The position numbers and the translations under genes are program-made. Below, piece after piece: positions 22,848 through 35,500 of a stretch of 64,000 nt of DNA. The DNA lies in assembly GCF_037126465.1 (NCBI RefSeq), contig NC_088201.1, positions 64,254,879 through 64,318,878 of the forward strand, in the 5' to 3' direction. The notes beneath the pieces were generated by a model. The model did no database searches. It saw only the letters and a program-made list of their open reading frames with translations, and was not told the DNA's origin. This stretch comes from Ornithodoros turicata. Lineage: Eukaryota > Arthropoda > Arachnida > Ixodida > Argasidae. Positions within the stretch are counted from its first letter, which is position 1. Each line of letters starts with the position of its first letter.

Positions 22848-23439
22848 CTTCTGTTATGTAAGCCTAACATAAAAAAGTTAAGCAAAACCTGCAACATTTG
22901 TATCTTGGTGTGCAATAATGAATTATGCATGGATTGAAATTTTCGTACAGAAATTACAAACCATGCAAAAAGATCACACATAGCCTCGTCAACTGACAAA
23001 GCTCGCTGCAAAAAAGGAAACTCCTAGCAGTAACACACTTCCATACGACATAACACAGATTTCTTCATGCCACCCTTTCCTGTCACCTCATGCTTAGCCA
23101 TCCTAATGAAGAATGCAAGCTGTTGGTGACATTTCTGCGGAGTCTGAGGAGGTATGCACAAGTACAGACACGAGTGGACGAGACGAGCCTCTGTGTCCAT
23201 CCTTGTGCATACTGTCCCAGACTCACGTGAACGTTACCAACAACTAGCCTACACCAGCTTGCATACATTCAGTTTCTATGTTCTATGAAGAAACCCAAAT
23301 TTGGCAACACCTTCCCTCCTTAGTAAGGCTAGTACCCGTTGTCAACATAACATGCTCAAATGGTGAAAAGTAAAGCAGAGTACAGGCAACACTTTCCACA
23401 TTTGTGTGTGTGTTGTTCTGACCATGACGCTGAAGAAAC

Positions 23440-23508
23440 CTAGCCCCTTGCTCGGAATGTGAGGGCAATGTCGATAGCGTACAAGGCAGCAAGAAGCAAT
23501 CCCAGTAC
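23440..23508 (-). CDS. MARVEL gene 1, exon 4 (terminal)
   Basis: After the acceptor CTTTGTTTCAG it encodes VLGLLLAALYAIDIALTF, most of membrane helix 4, then RARG and TAG. The starting V-L-G is shared with the last exon of gene 2 (VLGIVNSLLYL). Phase 0. Confidence 0.87.
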   Translation of the reverse strand, partial: VLGLLLAALYAIDIALTFRARG

Positions 23509-26500
23509 CTGAAACAAAGTTGCATGGATCAGCTCATTCAGAATCCTCTGAAGGTGCTGCCATTATGTACACCTGCTTATAGGGTATCCACAGGAATGTT
23601 TTTTAGATAAGCTCAAGAAAATCTTTTTGTTACAAAGCAACTTATATATATATTTTTTTTTTCGGCACTCTCACCAAGATTTGCACCTGAATTTCTGGAC
23701 ATATTGGGCCAGAGTCTTACGGTTTAACCACGGAAATAGCAGACCAGAGGGTGCTCCCCAGCATCTATTGAGTGCCTTGAGTAATGGGGACAGACAATGC
23801 AAGAACCTTCTCCACATTTTGCCTTGGACGTTTTCTCATTCTGATACATATTCACACAGCAAGGCAGACATCATCAAATGTATAAAACAGTTAACAAGAA
23901 AAGTGTGGCCTCGCTTTCTTAGTTACTGTTGTTGTATTCTGATATCATGGGCGTGGACATTAAGACACACAGAGCCTGAACATAAATACTTTGAGCACTT
24001 TGCAGGCGCAATTGAGATAGCTTAACCCGAGAAAGGGGGAAAGGCATACAATGCTAACAACAGACATTGCCGAGAATTTTTCACAATAGACAGCACTTTA
24101 ACAGAATGAATTTACCAGTAAATTAGAGGGACTGAAGTCTTTTTTAAGCCTACAGAGAATGTATGTTCTTCCGAAAGCTTCTAGCTTCAATCTTCAGATA
24201 TGTAGTAACTCTAGCACATTCAGTAGTATCAATTTCAAAGATTGCGCCACCAAGCAGGTGTTGGACGGACTTCAAAAGGTCCTTGGCACATATGAAGTCT
24301 CAAGTCTAGAAATGAAGCGTAGTTACACACACAAACGGACAAGTCTGTTTGTGTCTGCCCCTGTGCATATCTCCACGGACTCTGGGAAATTTTATCAACA
24401 ACTAGCCTACACCAGCGTACTTGAACTATGTTTCTGTGTTCTCAAAATGAAGTTTCTAGACCAGCAGCAAATTTGTTATGCATCTTGTGCAAGCTACACT
24501 CGGAAATGTCAAGCATCTTCGGGAATAGTTTTTCTTTGATCTTACCCATCAAGCTTTTATTTTGTCCAGTCCCTGACTATAGAAGCATAACAGACTCTCT
24601 TTTGGAAGCTTGGGGAGTGCATCTTCGGCACATATGCCAGTGGCTTGCATATCTCAAACTAAATAGACATTTTGCGTTGCCAGAACAGGCGGGTATGCTC
24701 ATGAAGTTGTTGGATGTTGGCTTCTCGCCGCGAGTCTTGTTTATCATAATTAAGGCCCTCTGTTTTCTGCTGCGGCAAATTCAAAATTCTGCGGCACCGA
24801 CTTGTAAATTCCGCGATTTTTTGCGGCGAGCAGTCAACAGCTGCATGAAATGGGAGACACCTTATTTTCTTGGATAATGTGGGAACAAAAAATATGTTAT
24901 AAAATTACAGATACAAAGCACTGTTGTGGCTCAGCATTGCATACATTATGTCTTGTGTTCTCATCTGATGCGGTCTGTCGCCTGAAATCATTTTATACCT
25001 GCTGAAAGATCTTTCAGCATCAACAGAGTTCATAGGAACTTTATAGGAAGGAGTTTACAAAACATGCCCTGGAGAAGTTACATTTTTAGTACACCTCTTT
25101 TTGTTCTTGGACTGTAGCCATTATTTAAAAGTCTTAACTTCTTAAAGGCAACCTCCCAGATATCAAATCAAAATCCGCCACTGCTACCGCTAAACTGCAT
25201 ACGGAAGGGACGCCGCCCCTTCCTCAGGTGAAGTATACATAATAAACTTCGGCTAATGTTATCCTAAGCTAAACTACAATCTGTCTGTTTTGTCCTGCAG
25301 CATAAACAATTTCGTAAAGCAGGCTTCAATTTTGTAGAGGCGGCTTCACCTCATGCAGGGAAGCGTCAGGTGAAGCCCCCTTTTGGGAGGTGTCGTTCGT
25401 ATTCGGCGAATAGTCAAATTATCCGGAAACCCGAATATTTGGTATTTCAATTCGCGAATCAGATACTTTGAGTGATTGATATTCAATTCGAGTTTGAGAA
25501 CTCTAATATCCACACACTTAAAAATAAAGGATTCCGTGAAACTCTGTGCCAAACGAAGGATTCCGCGATTAATTCCGAATTCCGCGAAATTTCGCGGAAT
25601 CACGGAAAACGAAGGGCCTTAATCATAATGCTATAAAACACATTTCGCAAAATGGGCTCATCCACAGTTTCAGTCTGGAAATGTTGCCCGTCTGAAGCAA
25701 TGTAAAAAAGCGTCTTTCTTCCACCTTGGAGGTTTTTCGGTACTGTTTGATCCAGAAACATAGTCACGTAAAGTTGTGTAGCAACACTTCCTGATATGCA
25801 GGGAATTGAATTTTGATAGTTTTGAAACAAATAGAAACAGTGCCAGGAAGCTAAAGTAGATGTTAGAGGATGTATTATGCCCCAAAATTTTATGTCGATA
25901 CTCCCACTTGGTCCGTTTCTCTGCGGATAAATTGTGAAAATTAAAAAAAACGCTGCTCCCTAACATTTCTAATCAGCTATACCTGTGTTTCAACTCCTTC
26001 TGTCAGATGGCGAAACGGTTGAACGCGGCGTTGCAGATGATACCGAAACCAAGTGAACAAGTGGAACTGAATGCAGAGGATTACTGTGTGAAGTGGTCGG
26101 CAACGCCGCATTCGACCGTGTCGCCATCTGAGGGAAGGAGCTGAAACACAGGTATAGCTGATTGGAAATGTCAGGCAGCAGAGTTTTTTTTAATTTTCAC
26201 AATTTATACGCAGAGAAACGAACCAAGTGGCAGTATCGACATAAAATTTTGGGGCATAATACGACCTCTAACATCTACTTTAGCTTCCCGACACTGTTTC
26301 TATTTGTTTTATCTTCGTTACAAACCCCGAAGTTTATCTTGGCAAACACTGTAGTATTCGTTTTTGCTTACTTTTGCTCATTATTGTACACTATGTCGAG
26401 AAGATAACCAATAAAAACCGGCAAACAACCATAACGGCATAGAGGATGTCAACGAGGCTGTAACGGGACAGCTATACTGGCTTGCTTAAAGTGGGACTTG

Positions 26501-29500
26501 GCAACAAAATCACCACAAAGGTTGTGGTATATCCGTAATCTTTGGGATGTCAGGAACATGTGTACGAAATATCTCTGTCCAAAACTGCAAATTATTACGA
26601 AGCGAGTGCCTAGCCTCTATGAAGCGAGAGGGCGCTGAAAGCAACACACTGCTGACATCGTCCGGCAAGGGAGAAAGAATGCAGGCTTGGAAGCAGACGA
26701 CAATGCTGTGTGACGTCACGGAATCCTCCTCCAGACAAACCGCCGTAGTATGCAGCTCTGTCTTCTGCTCTTCGCATTTCAGTTTCGGTTTGCTATTGTC
26801 ATCATTTACGAATTAATTACTCGCGCAAAATGAATGCGAATGTTGTATTCGGTATCGAGGGGGTGGTTCGTGTTTGGTATGATGCTCAACTAATTTTTTT
26901 CGAATCCTTGCGAGGTCTCCCTGTAACTAACACTGGGTTGTGTTGGATGTCCTGCTGTGGTTACCAACATGTAGTTCGGGGTTACCAGCTAGAAGCTGGA
27001 ACTTGGAAGAACTGCGGTAGATTTTCTAAAATCGTGTCTGTCCAGCAGCTCAAGACGTTTTGGCGCAAAAATAGCTACGTGGTGCAGGATGGCACAACTG
27101 GTGAAGCACTTCCACACCTGAACACAGAGGCGACTAAATGGGCCATCTATTGAGAATGCATGCAACAATGCTGGAAGCATGCTAATGTGCACAGTCTCCT
27201 GGAATTTTTTTACACAAAATGCGTGTCGCTGAACACCACTGACAGGGGCATCCAGGGACACAACGTAGTCCATGCACCCGCGCAAGTCAGCTGGAATTGA
27301 AGTTCTGCTCAAAGCAGAAAAACAAAAGTGTCTTTCGCAATCTCATCAATCCTATCTGGCCATCACCATCTGGTCAACTGTATCAGCCAATCACGCTGGA
27401 TACAAACAATGGTAGTTTGGAGAAGATGACTTGATAGAGAGGGAAGCAGAGGGCACAGACATTCTTACCGGTTCCAACTATTTCAACCAAACTGCTGAAG
27501 AATTGGTGTCATTCTTCAAAGGAAGTGTAATAGTGATTACTAATCTGCCTCAAATACGTCTCATAATATTTTACTGTCTCGTGTCACTTGTGTGCCAATC
27601 TGGTATGAAAGGCATCCAGAATGGAGAGCTTATGCTATGTCATCACGAAGACACTGGATTTCACTGTAGGGTCCCTTTAAATCCAATCTCCCATCAATGT
27701 ATCAGAGTGAAACTTTGAATCTAACTTACTCCAGCAGCTATTATCTGTCCCAGGTCACGGTACTGAGCAGCATTAATGACACACGTAAGGCCTCCAGAAA
27801 GGTAGAACACGAACCCTGTGATGTGGTAGTTCAGGTACTGCAACGGAAAACATCATAGCCTCTTCATATGCAAGGACACAATCAATATTACAGACAATAT
27901 TACAAAACTAGAGATAATGACAATGGATGCATTTGGCTAAGTAACAATAAAGTTACTTCATTTTTATAACATACCAGTCAGAATGGTCATTGTCAAGGTA
28001 TAAACAGACAAAAGTTCGCTATTCACCCATACAGTTTGTCATCCTAAAGGAGACACAACAAGCTGAGGGTTTGCACAGCTCCATGCTGCCCTTTACAGCA
28101 GAAAAATCAGGTCTGAGCATCAAAACACTGCTATCTCTACCTGCAGGATTTCTGCCATATCTGAAATATGCATTTAGTACCGTATTTTCACGTGTATTAG
28201 CCGCGGCTTATGCGAGAATTTTTTTTTCGCGGATGCTCTGCGACTTATCCACGGGTGCGGCTTATCTGATGGCTATTTTTCCCTGGTATTTTCCCCGTAC
28301 CCCAGATTAAACGAAAGAGCCGACAGTGCCTCATGTTTTTCGGAACAGGACCGCCCTGCCAGTGCACGAACAATACCGAACAGGGGCGGGTGTACATTCG
28401 AGTGGACTGACCTTCCGAATACGTTCCCTGACGCAGCTTTAACAAAAGGGGTGACACTGATTAATGTCTCCTGGAACACCACTAACTCGTCAATCCACAA
28501 AAAACATGCAACAAGGGCAGAATCCGATCTTAGTAGACCACTAGAACTGACCTCCTTTGTTATACATCATGCCGATACCGGAATGTGAACCACATTGTTT
28601 ATGGCCTTCCCTACGGTCTCCTTTGTCGGCAGACCCACAGGAAGGGTTCAATACACCTGACATCGGGATAAAACGTGGTCAGCTAAGCGTCAGTTCTCAT
28701 TTGACCTGAGCAGCAGCATTCGTGGACACGGCAGTTATAGGTAAGCCATGGCTCCATCGCGGAGGCACAGCTACGACAGCGGCTTCAAACTAAAAGTCGT
28801 TGACGGACCAGTACGGGAACAGGGCATCTGGCAGGGAGTATGGCGTCGACGAGCGTTGAGAGTCTTTATTGATTTTGTTTGTGCATCATTGGTTTAGCGC
28901 ACAAAGCGGTCGCGTCGTATTATCCGCGGCTTATCTGCAAAAACATTTTCAAAATGTATAAAAAAACGAGTCCTGCGGCTTATCTGCGGTGCGGCTAATA
29001 CGCGTGAAAATACGGTAGTATGCAAAGTGAGCAATGCCTTTCTGGCAGTAACATATCATATTAAAGCATTGTACAAATTTTACATAATGTTTTACATGAC
29101 ATTCAATTAATGTAAAAATATAGTGAACCTCTATATAGTGAACCTGGATATAGTGAAGATATGGTTATACTAGTGAAGTAAACCTGTGATCCCAATCTGT
29201 TGAAACCCCGGCCATGAACTACTGATGTAGTGAAGTTCTTTAGTGTCCCAACCACCTTCACCACAAAGCGTTCTACTGTGCATTAATATTATTCAAAACT
29301 ATGTTACATGGAACAGCTTTGCAATAAAAAATGTGCACGTTAAAGGAATTGTAAAACATGCTATTACAGTATTTTCAAGCGTATAATCTGCGGCTTATCT
29401 GTTAAAAAAAGTTATGTCGTGGTCCACTGCGGTTTATGCGCAGGTGCAGCTTATCTGAGGAAAGTTACTGATGGAGTCACCAGGAACCTTCTAGAGTCAA

Positions 29501-32500
29501 TGCTCTATAGTATTTGGTACCTCAGTAATAATAATTGGGAGTAGATTTGGACTTCAGTCGTTGCTGGGGATCCCATAGATCACTGTTGACAGAACCATGC
29601 ACATGGCTCCCACGCACCGGCACAGCTACAACGCTGAAAGTGACTGAAGAGCACTTGTCGCTCTCAAAGCAGGGCGACGTTGAATGCAACGTGCATTTGT
29701 GAATGTTGAGAATGAATTGATTTACGCGAATAAATATTTCGCCAATTCCTGTACTGTGCGTGCTTATCCCATTGCCAAGGCCCTCTGTTTTCTGCTGCGG
29801 CAAATTCAAAATTCTGCGGCACCGACTTGTAAATTCCGCGATTTTTTGCGGCGAGCAGTCAACAGCTGCATGAAATGGGAGACACCTTATTTTCTTGGAT
29901 AATGTGGGAACAAAAAATATGTTATAAAATTACAGATACAAAGCACTGTTGTGGCTCAGCATTACATACATTATGTCTTGTGTTCTCATCTGATGCGGTC
30001 TGTCGCCTGAAATCATTTTATACCTGCTGAAAGATCTTTCAGCATCAACAGAGTTCATAGGAACTTTATAGGAAGGAGTTTACAAAACATGCCCTGGAGA
30101 AGTTACATTTTTAGTACACCTCTTTTTGTTCTTGGACTGTAGCCATTATTTAAAAGTCTTAACTTCTTAAAGGCAACCTCCCAGATATCAAATCAAAATC
30201 CGCCACTGCTACCGCTAAACTGCATACGGAAGGGACGCCGCCCCTTCCTCAGGTGAAGTATACATAATAAACTTGGGCTAATGTTATCCTAAGCTAAACT
30301 ACAATCTGTCTGTTTTGTCCTGCAGCATAAACAATTTCGTAAAGCAGGCTTCAATTTTGTAGGGGCTGCTTCACCTCATACAGGGAAGCGTCAGGTGAAG
30401 CCCACTTTCGGGAGGTGTCGTTCGTATTCGGCGAACAGTCAAATTATCCGGAAGCCCGAATATTGGGCATTTCGATTCACGAATCGGACACTTTGAGTGA
30501 TTTATATTCGATTCGAATTTGAGAACTCTAATATCCACACACACCCTTAAAAATAAAGGATTCGGGGAAACTCCGTGCCAAACGAAGGATTCCGCAATTA
30601 ATTCCGAATTCCGCGAAATTTCGCGGAATCACAGAATCGCGGAAAACGAAGGGCCTTACCCATTGCACTCATTGTGATATCTTTCCGACGTACAAACCGC
30701 CACTTATCTGACTGTGTGGCTTACGCGCCAAAGGTTTTCTCTAGTGCGGGAAAAAAACAGTAACCTGCGACTTATCTGCAATGCGGCTAATACGTGTTAA
30801 AATACAGTACTATACAATCAAAATGCTGATGAAGGCAGTTTTTGAAATGTTAATGTCAACGAAAATGGTTTTAAATAGCAACAGAGAAACACATGGCTAT
30901 CTTTATTGGGGCAGGACCACAACTGTAATCATTAAAATCGGAAGAGTACCAGAAAGGTAGCAATGGTAAGCTCCGCAAAGTTTGTGGATATTTTTGTAAA
31001 ATTAACTTCCACTAAACAAGCAAATGTGACAAAGGTGAGGTCTGCTCCTGCAGGGTGCAGAATGAGACTTACCACTCCCACAAAAAGGAAAAAGAGTATG
31101 ATGGGCTAGAGTGAGAGAGAAAAAGAGCTCTGCATGGAGAACTAGCACATGTTGCCCAGAGAAAGAACACATTCTGACAAATATATTGTCAAACTCAATT
31201 TAATTCAATGTGATTTGTTCGTTGCATTATTTCCTAGAAATAGAAGACATTAGAACAGTCCTACTTTGGAGAAGTTACTATGATTTTAGCCATATAGGAA
31301 AATTTCCTTTGTACATTTTTGCAATTCACATCTCACCCCATTAGGAAGCAGAGCACCTGATGGAAGGAAGAAAAAAAAAACTGCATCCGACCCACAAATT
31401 CAAGAATGATGCTATATCTGTCAAACTAGAAACAGTCTTTCTAACTGAGTATGCAACGCTGGCATGGCTCTTTGTTAGCGCCATGTCACAAAGTGAATGA
31501 TGTTGTAGCCCAGTATCATCTGTCACCAGCACTTCAATATCAATTTATCATAGCGTAGAGCTGACACAACCATGAGCCATATTGCTGCAAACGTTAGATG
31601 TCTGTGATTGACATGGGTGGGTGCATGACACCTCTGAGTCGCAACGTAGTGCGCCCACATGCTTGAAACTGTTGCTTGTGTACCAATCATATTACATAAA
31701 CACTTGCCGAAGATGATGTACTGCAAGCACGTCTGCATACTTTTGAAGTAAACACATAAAATACTGGCGGAAACAAAAACATGCAAATTGTCTTCCCTGT
31801 CTGCCTGGTGTCCACAATCTTCTCCAATGCTCCACTCTCAATGTGTGAACTACACTCTCCACTGGTGAAGATACATCTCTGTGAACATGGCTCTTATGTG
31901 GTCTGTGAGTATAGCTTACAGTAAATTTGCTGCTTTCAAATATGATAGCAATTCTTTAACGCACTTTTGAAGCCGCGGTGAAGCCGCATCGCGGCAGTTT
32001 AAGGGAAAGGGGCGTCGGAGAGGGGCCCTCTCACCCTCGCGACGCAACATCTGCCGAAGTGGCGCCTCAGCGCCACTTCGGCCGAGCAGAAACCGGCAGG
32101 CAGGCTCGCTCAGTGTAAGCACAGCATTGTAGTGGATGAGGCAATCAAACATAGAAGGACACACACAACACAAGCCCCACAACGCCCTGTTGCACGCCAT
32201 GTCTCGCGTGATGTCATCGACGTCGTCCGGCAACACGGACGCCACAGAGTTACAGTGTAGGCAGTGTGCTGCGGAGCACTCGCACAAGTATAGAGTTCGC
32301 AGATGTGCCGCCATTGCTGCGAGAAATGCAGACGCGATGGCCGAAAACGAGCAACATAAGCGGCGTGCGACAAAGCGTGCCGCCATTACACTCAGCCACG
32401 TGTTCAGAAATGCGCACCAAAGAGTGCAGTGATTTTAACAGGAAGTGGACGCGCGCGTTTGCAGGCGACACACGTGTTTCTGCATGAGGCCCACGGCAAC

Positions 32501-35500
32501 CTATGGTTGGGTTTGCCATTGCACTGCACGCAAATCATGTACGGTCACAGCACGTCAACCGTCCTTCGTGTGCTGCAATGCTATCGCATCCTGTATTTAA
32601 TCGCTGATTTTCATTTAGAAGCAGCTTACGAGCATACAACACGAGCAAGAAGGAGAAATAACACTAAGGCGAGTTGCAAATTATTTGCATGGGTCAGCAC
32701 AGCCAACATGACAACAGCGAGACTCACAAACATGGTTGCAACAAGCGTCAGCCCAGTTGCTGAGCCCATGGCTGATAGGAGTATGAGACAGGTCATGACA
32801 GAGTATGCAAATGAAGTGAAGGTCAGGAACCGTGCCCAAGACAGCTGGTAACGGTCGAAGGACACAATCAATGCCAAAGTTATGAATCCCAGAACCTGCA
32901 AAGAGGAAGTTAATGTATTCAAATACAAGATAAAATTAGCACCTAAAGTCGACAGAAGTGAAAGAGCACAGACAAGCTGGTGCATACATAAAAAATTTCT
33001 TTTGTTCTTCCGTGTCTCTAGTTCCAGCCCATAGCACCATGTGCAGCAGCAAGTGCTGTACAATGGTATAATTGTTACATTTAGAACTTTTGCAGCACAT
33101 CACAACACTGTGTAATACTTTGTATTTTTTTACTTTGTGTAACATAAAGGTTGAGGCAATGGAACATGGAAGGACGAACACAATACTAAAGTCTGACAAC
33201 ACCCAGTCACGTATTTCAATGAAAAAGTGGCAGTTGATGAAAGGCACAAAAGTGGATGGAAATTTCACTGCTAGTGCCCTTCATCAGATGCCATTCTTTC
33301 ATCAAAATTTATTTTGTGCTGTTTTGAGCATAGCCACAAGCATTAATACATCTGTTTTCTTTCTTTCTTTAGTATTTTCCGTTTGTGTCCAACAAGACTA
33401 AGCCCTGGGGTATCCCTGCGTTTCAAGGTGCCATTTCTGTAGCTTGTGCAATGCATTGGGCATGCGCTTGCTTCGCGTGGAGGAAGCGCTGCCAAGGCTA
33501 TTGAAGCAGACAAGGGATCCCTCAGGGCAGAGCGAGAATATGGTGGTAAGCGCAACACTTATCCTGTAAAACAGACAACAAGAGTAGTGAATGATAATAT
33601 GTATAGCATAGATGCAGGCGAGCTGATGGATGAACTAGCGGATGAACTAGTGGATGAACTTTTGAGCGGTTTGCCTCGTGTCCGTTTTCTGTGTCTTCGC
33701 TCATAGCTCAGACTTTATTCATTATGGAGAACAAGAGTAGTGTTCCTTTCCCTCCTTCAGTCTTAACAACTACATCACAAAAATCACTCTGCCCTCCAAT
33801 TTTCTGCAAAGCTTTCTTTCCTTGTTTTTTCAGATTCAGATTCTTTTATTGACTATCCTTGCGTTTCCTGACCAAGAGTGAGGGAGGCTCCACCTCCTGG
33901 ATGCGGGCCAATAGGATGACACGGAGGGCAGACACATCCCAAGCCTCTGCTCTTGCCTGAGAGATGGTGCAGCATTACCGTTGTTTCACGTGTCGCAAGG
34001 CTTCTGCCGCACCAATCTAACCAACTGCTTCGCCGTCCGTTAACCAGCAGCTGCCGCTGTTTTGCCTGCCGCAACGCTGCTGCCATGTTGCACCAATCTA
34101 ACCAACAGCTTCATCGTCCGTTAACCGGCGTATGCGCGACTCCCACTTGGCCTCGTTCCCATGTTGACGGACGGTGAAGCCGTTGGTTAGATTGGTGCGC
34201 CATTGCAGAAGCCTTGCGACACGCGAAACAACGGTAACGCTGCGCCATCTCTTAGGCGAGAGCAGAGGCTTGAGAAGTGCCTGCCCTCGGCGTCCTCCTA
34301 TTGGCCCGCATCGAGGGGGCGAAGCCTCCCTCACTCTTGGTCAGCAAACGCAAAGATAGTCCAAATTATTATGCTAAAGACTTGTGCTATTGATTTATGC
34401 TAAAGTTATGAAAACTACAATGAATTCACGCTTTAGAAATATGAAATACACAATGTTAACATTACCTTAAGTTTGAGGGAAAACACAAGGCAATGTTAAC
34501 ATCAAGTCAACACCAGCTAACTTGCCTACTCCTATTTTGTTCATGAAATACATGTTGTGAAGGAAAGTATGCAGTGCTGTTTTGAAATGAAAGAAGGCAG
34601 TTGACAAAAAGTAAGCAAGTGGTAAGGCGAAGTGGTAAGGCGAAGTGGTAAGGCAAAGTGGTAAGGCAAAGTGGTAAGGCAAAGTGGTAAGGCAAAGTGG
34701 TAAGGCAAAGTGGTAAGGCAAAGTGGTAAGGCAAAGTGGTAAGGCAAAGTGGTAAGGCAAAGTGGTAAGGCAAAGTGGTAAGGCAAAGTGGTAAGGCAAA
34801 GTGGTAAGGCAAAGTGGTAAGGCAAAGTGGTAAGGCAAAGTGGTAAGGCAAAGTGGTAAGGCAAAGTGGTAAGGCAAAGTGGTAAGGCAAAGTGGTAAGG
34901 CAAAGTGGTAAGGCAAAGTGGTAAGGCAAAGTGGTAAGGCAAAGTGGTAAGGCGAAGTGGTAAGGCGAAGTGGTAAGGCGAAGTGGTAAGGCGAAGTGGT
35001 AAGGCGAAGTGGTAAGGCGAAGTGGTAAGGCGAAGTGGTAAGGCGAAGTGGTAAGGCGAAGTGGTAAGGTGAAGTGGTAAGGTGAAGTGGTAAGGTAAGG
35101 CAAGTGGTAAGGCGGAACTTGAACCTACACCTCTCTGATTGCTACTCTTCATGCCACTTCAGCTCATTCCTTGGGCATTGGTGAGGCTTAAATGTTGTGA
35201 TGTCCTAATTGTTGTTTGTTCAGCCTCTATAATTTACGTTACTGTTTTGAAGGAAGTAAATGAGGATATGTTTCTAACCTTAAGTGGTAGTGAGCTCCAT
35301 GTCTTTGCTGCAAAGTGGGCAAATTTAAAAAAACTGCAATTTGTTCTATATCTTGGTATTACAAGAAGATTCTGAGAACTAGTTTGAGTATGTGCAGTGT
35401 TGAACTTGTATGTAAATGTAACGTGTGGTGCCCTTACTTGGTTTTGTAGTGTTTTGTATGCAAGTAGCATGGCACGAAAAGTTGTGTATTTTCTTACTGG

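Noticed and set aside
24753..24877. 40-codon frame beginning ALCFLLRQIQN as a gene
   Set aside because: It is duplicated at 29776 within the hAT-like element and has no recognised domain; it is element sequence.
34467..35152. Three overlapping minus-strand frames rich in LTTLPYHFALPLC as genes
   Set aside because: All come from the 13-bp minisatellite read in three frames.
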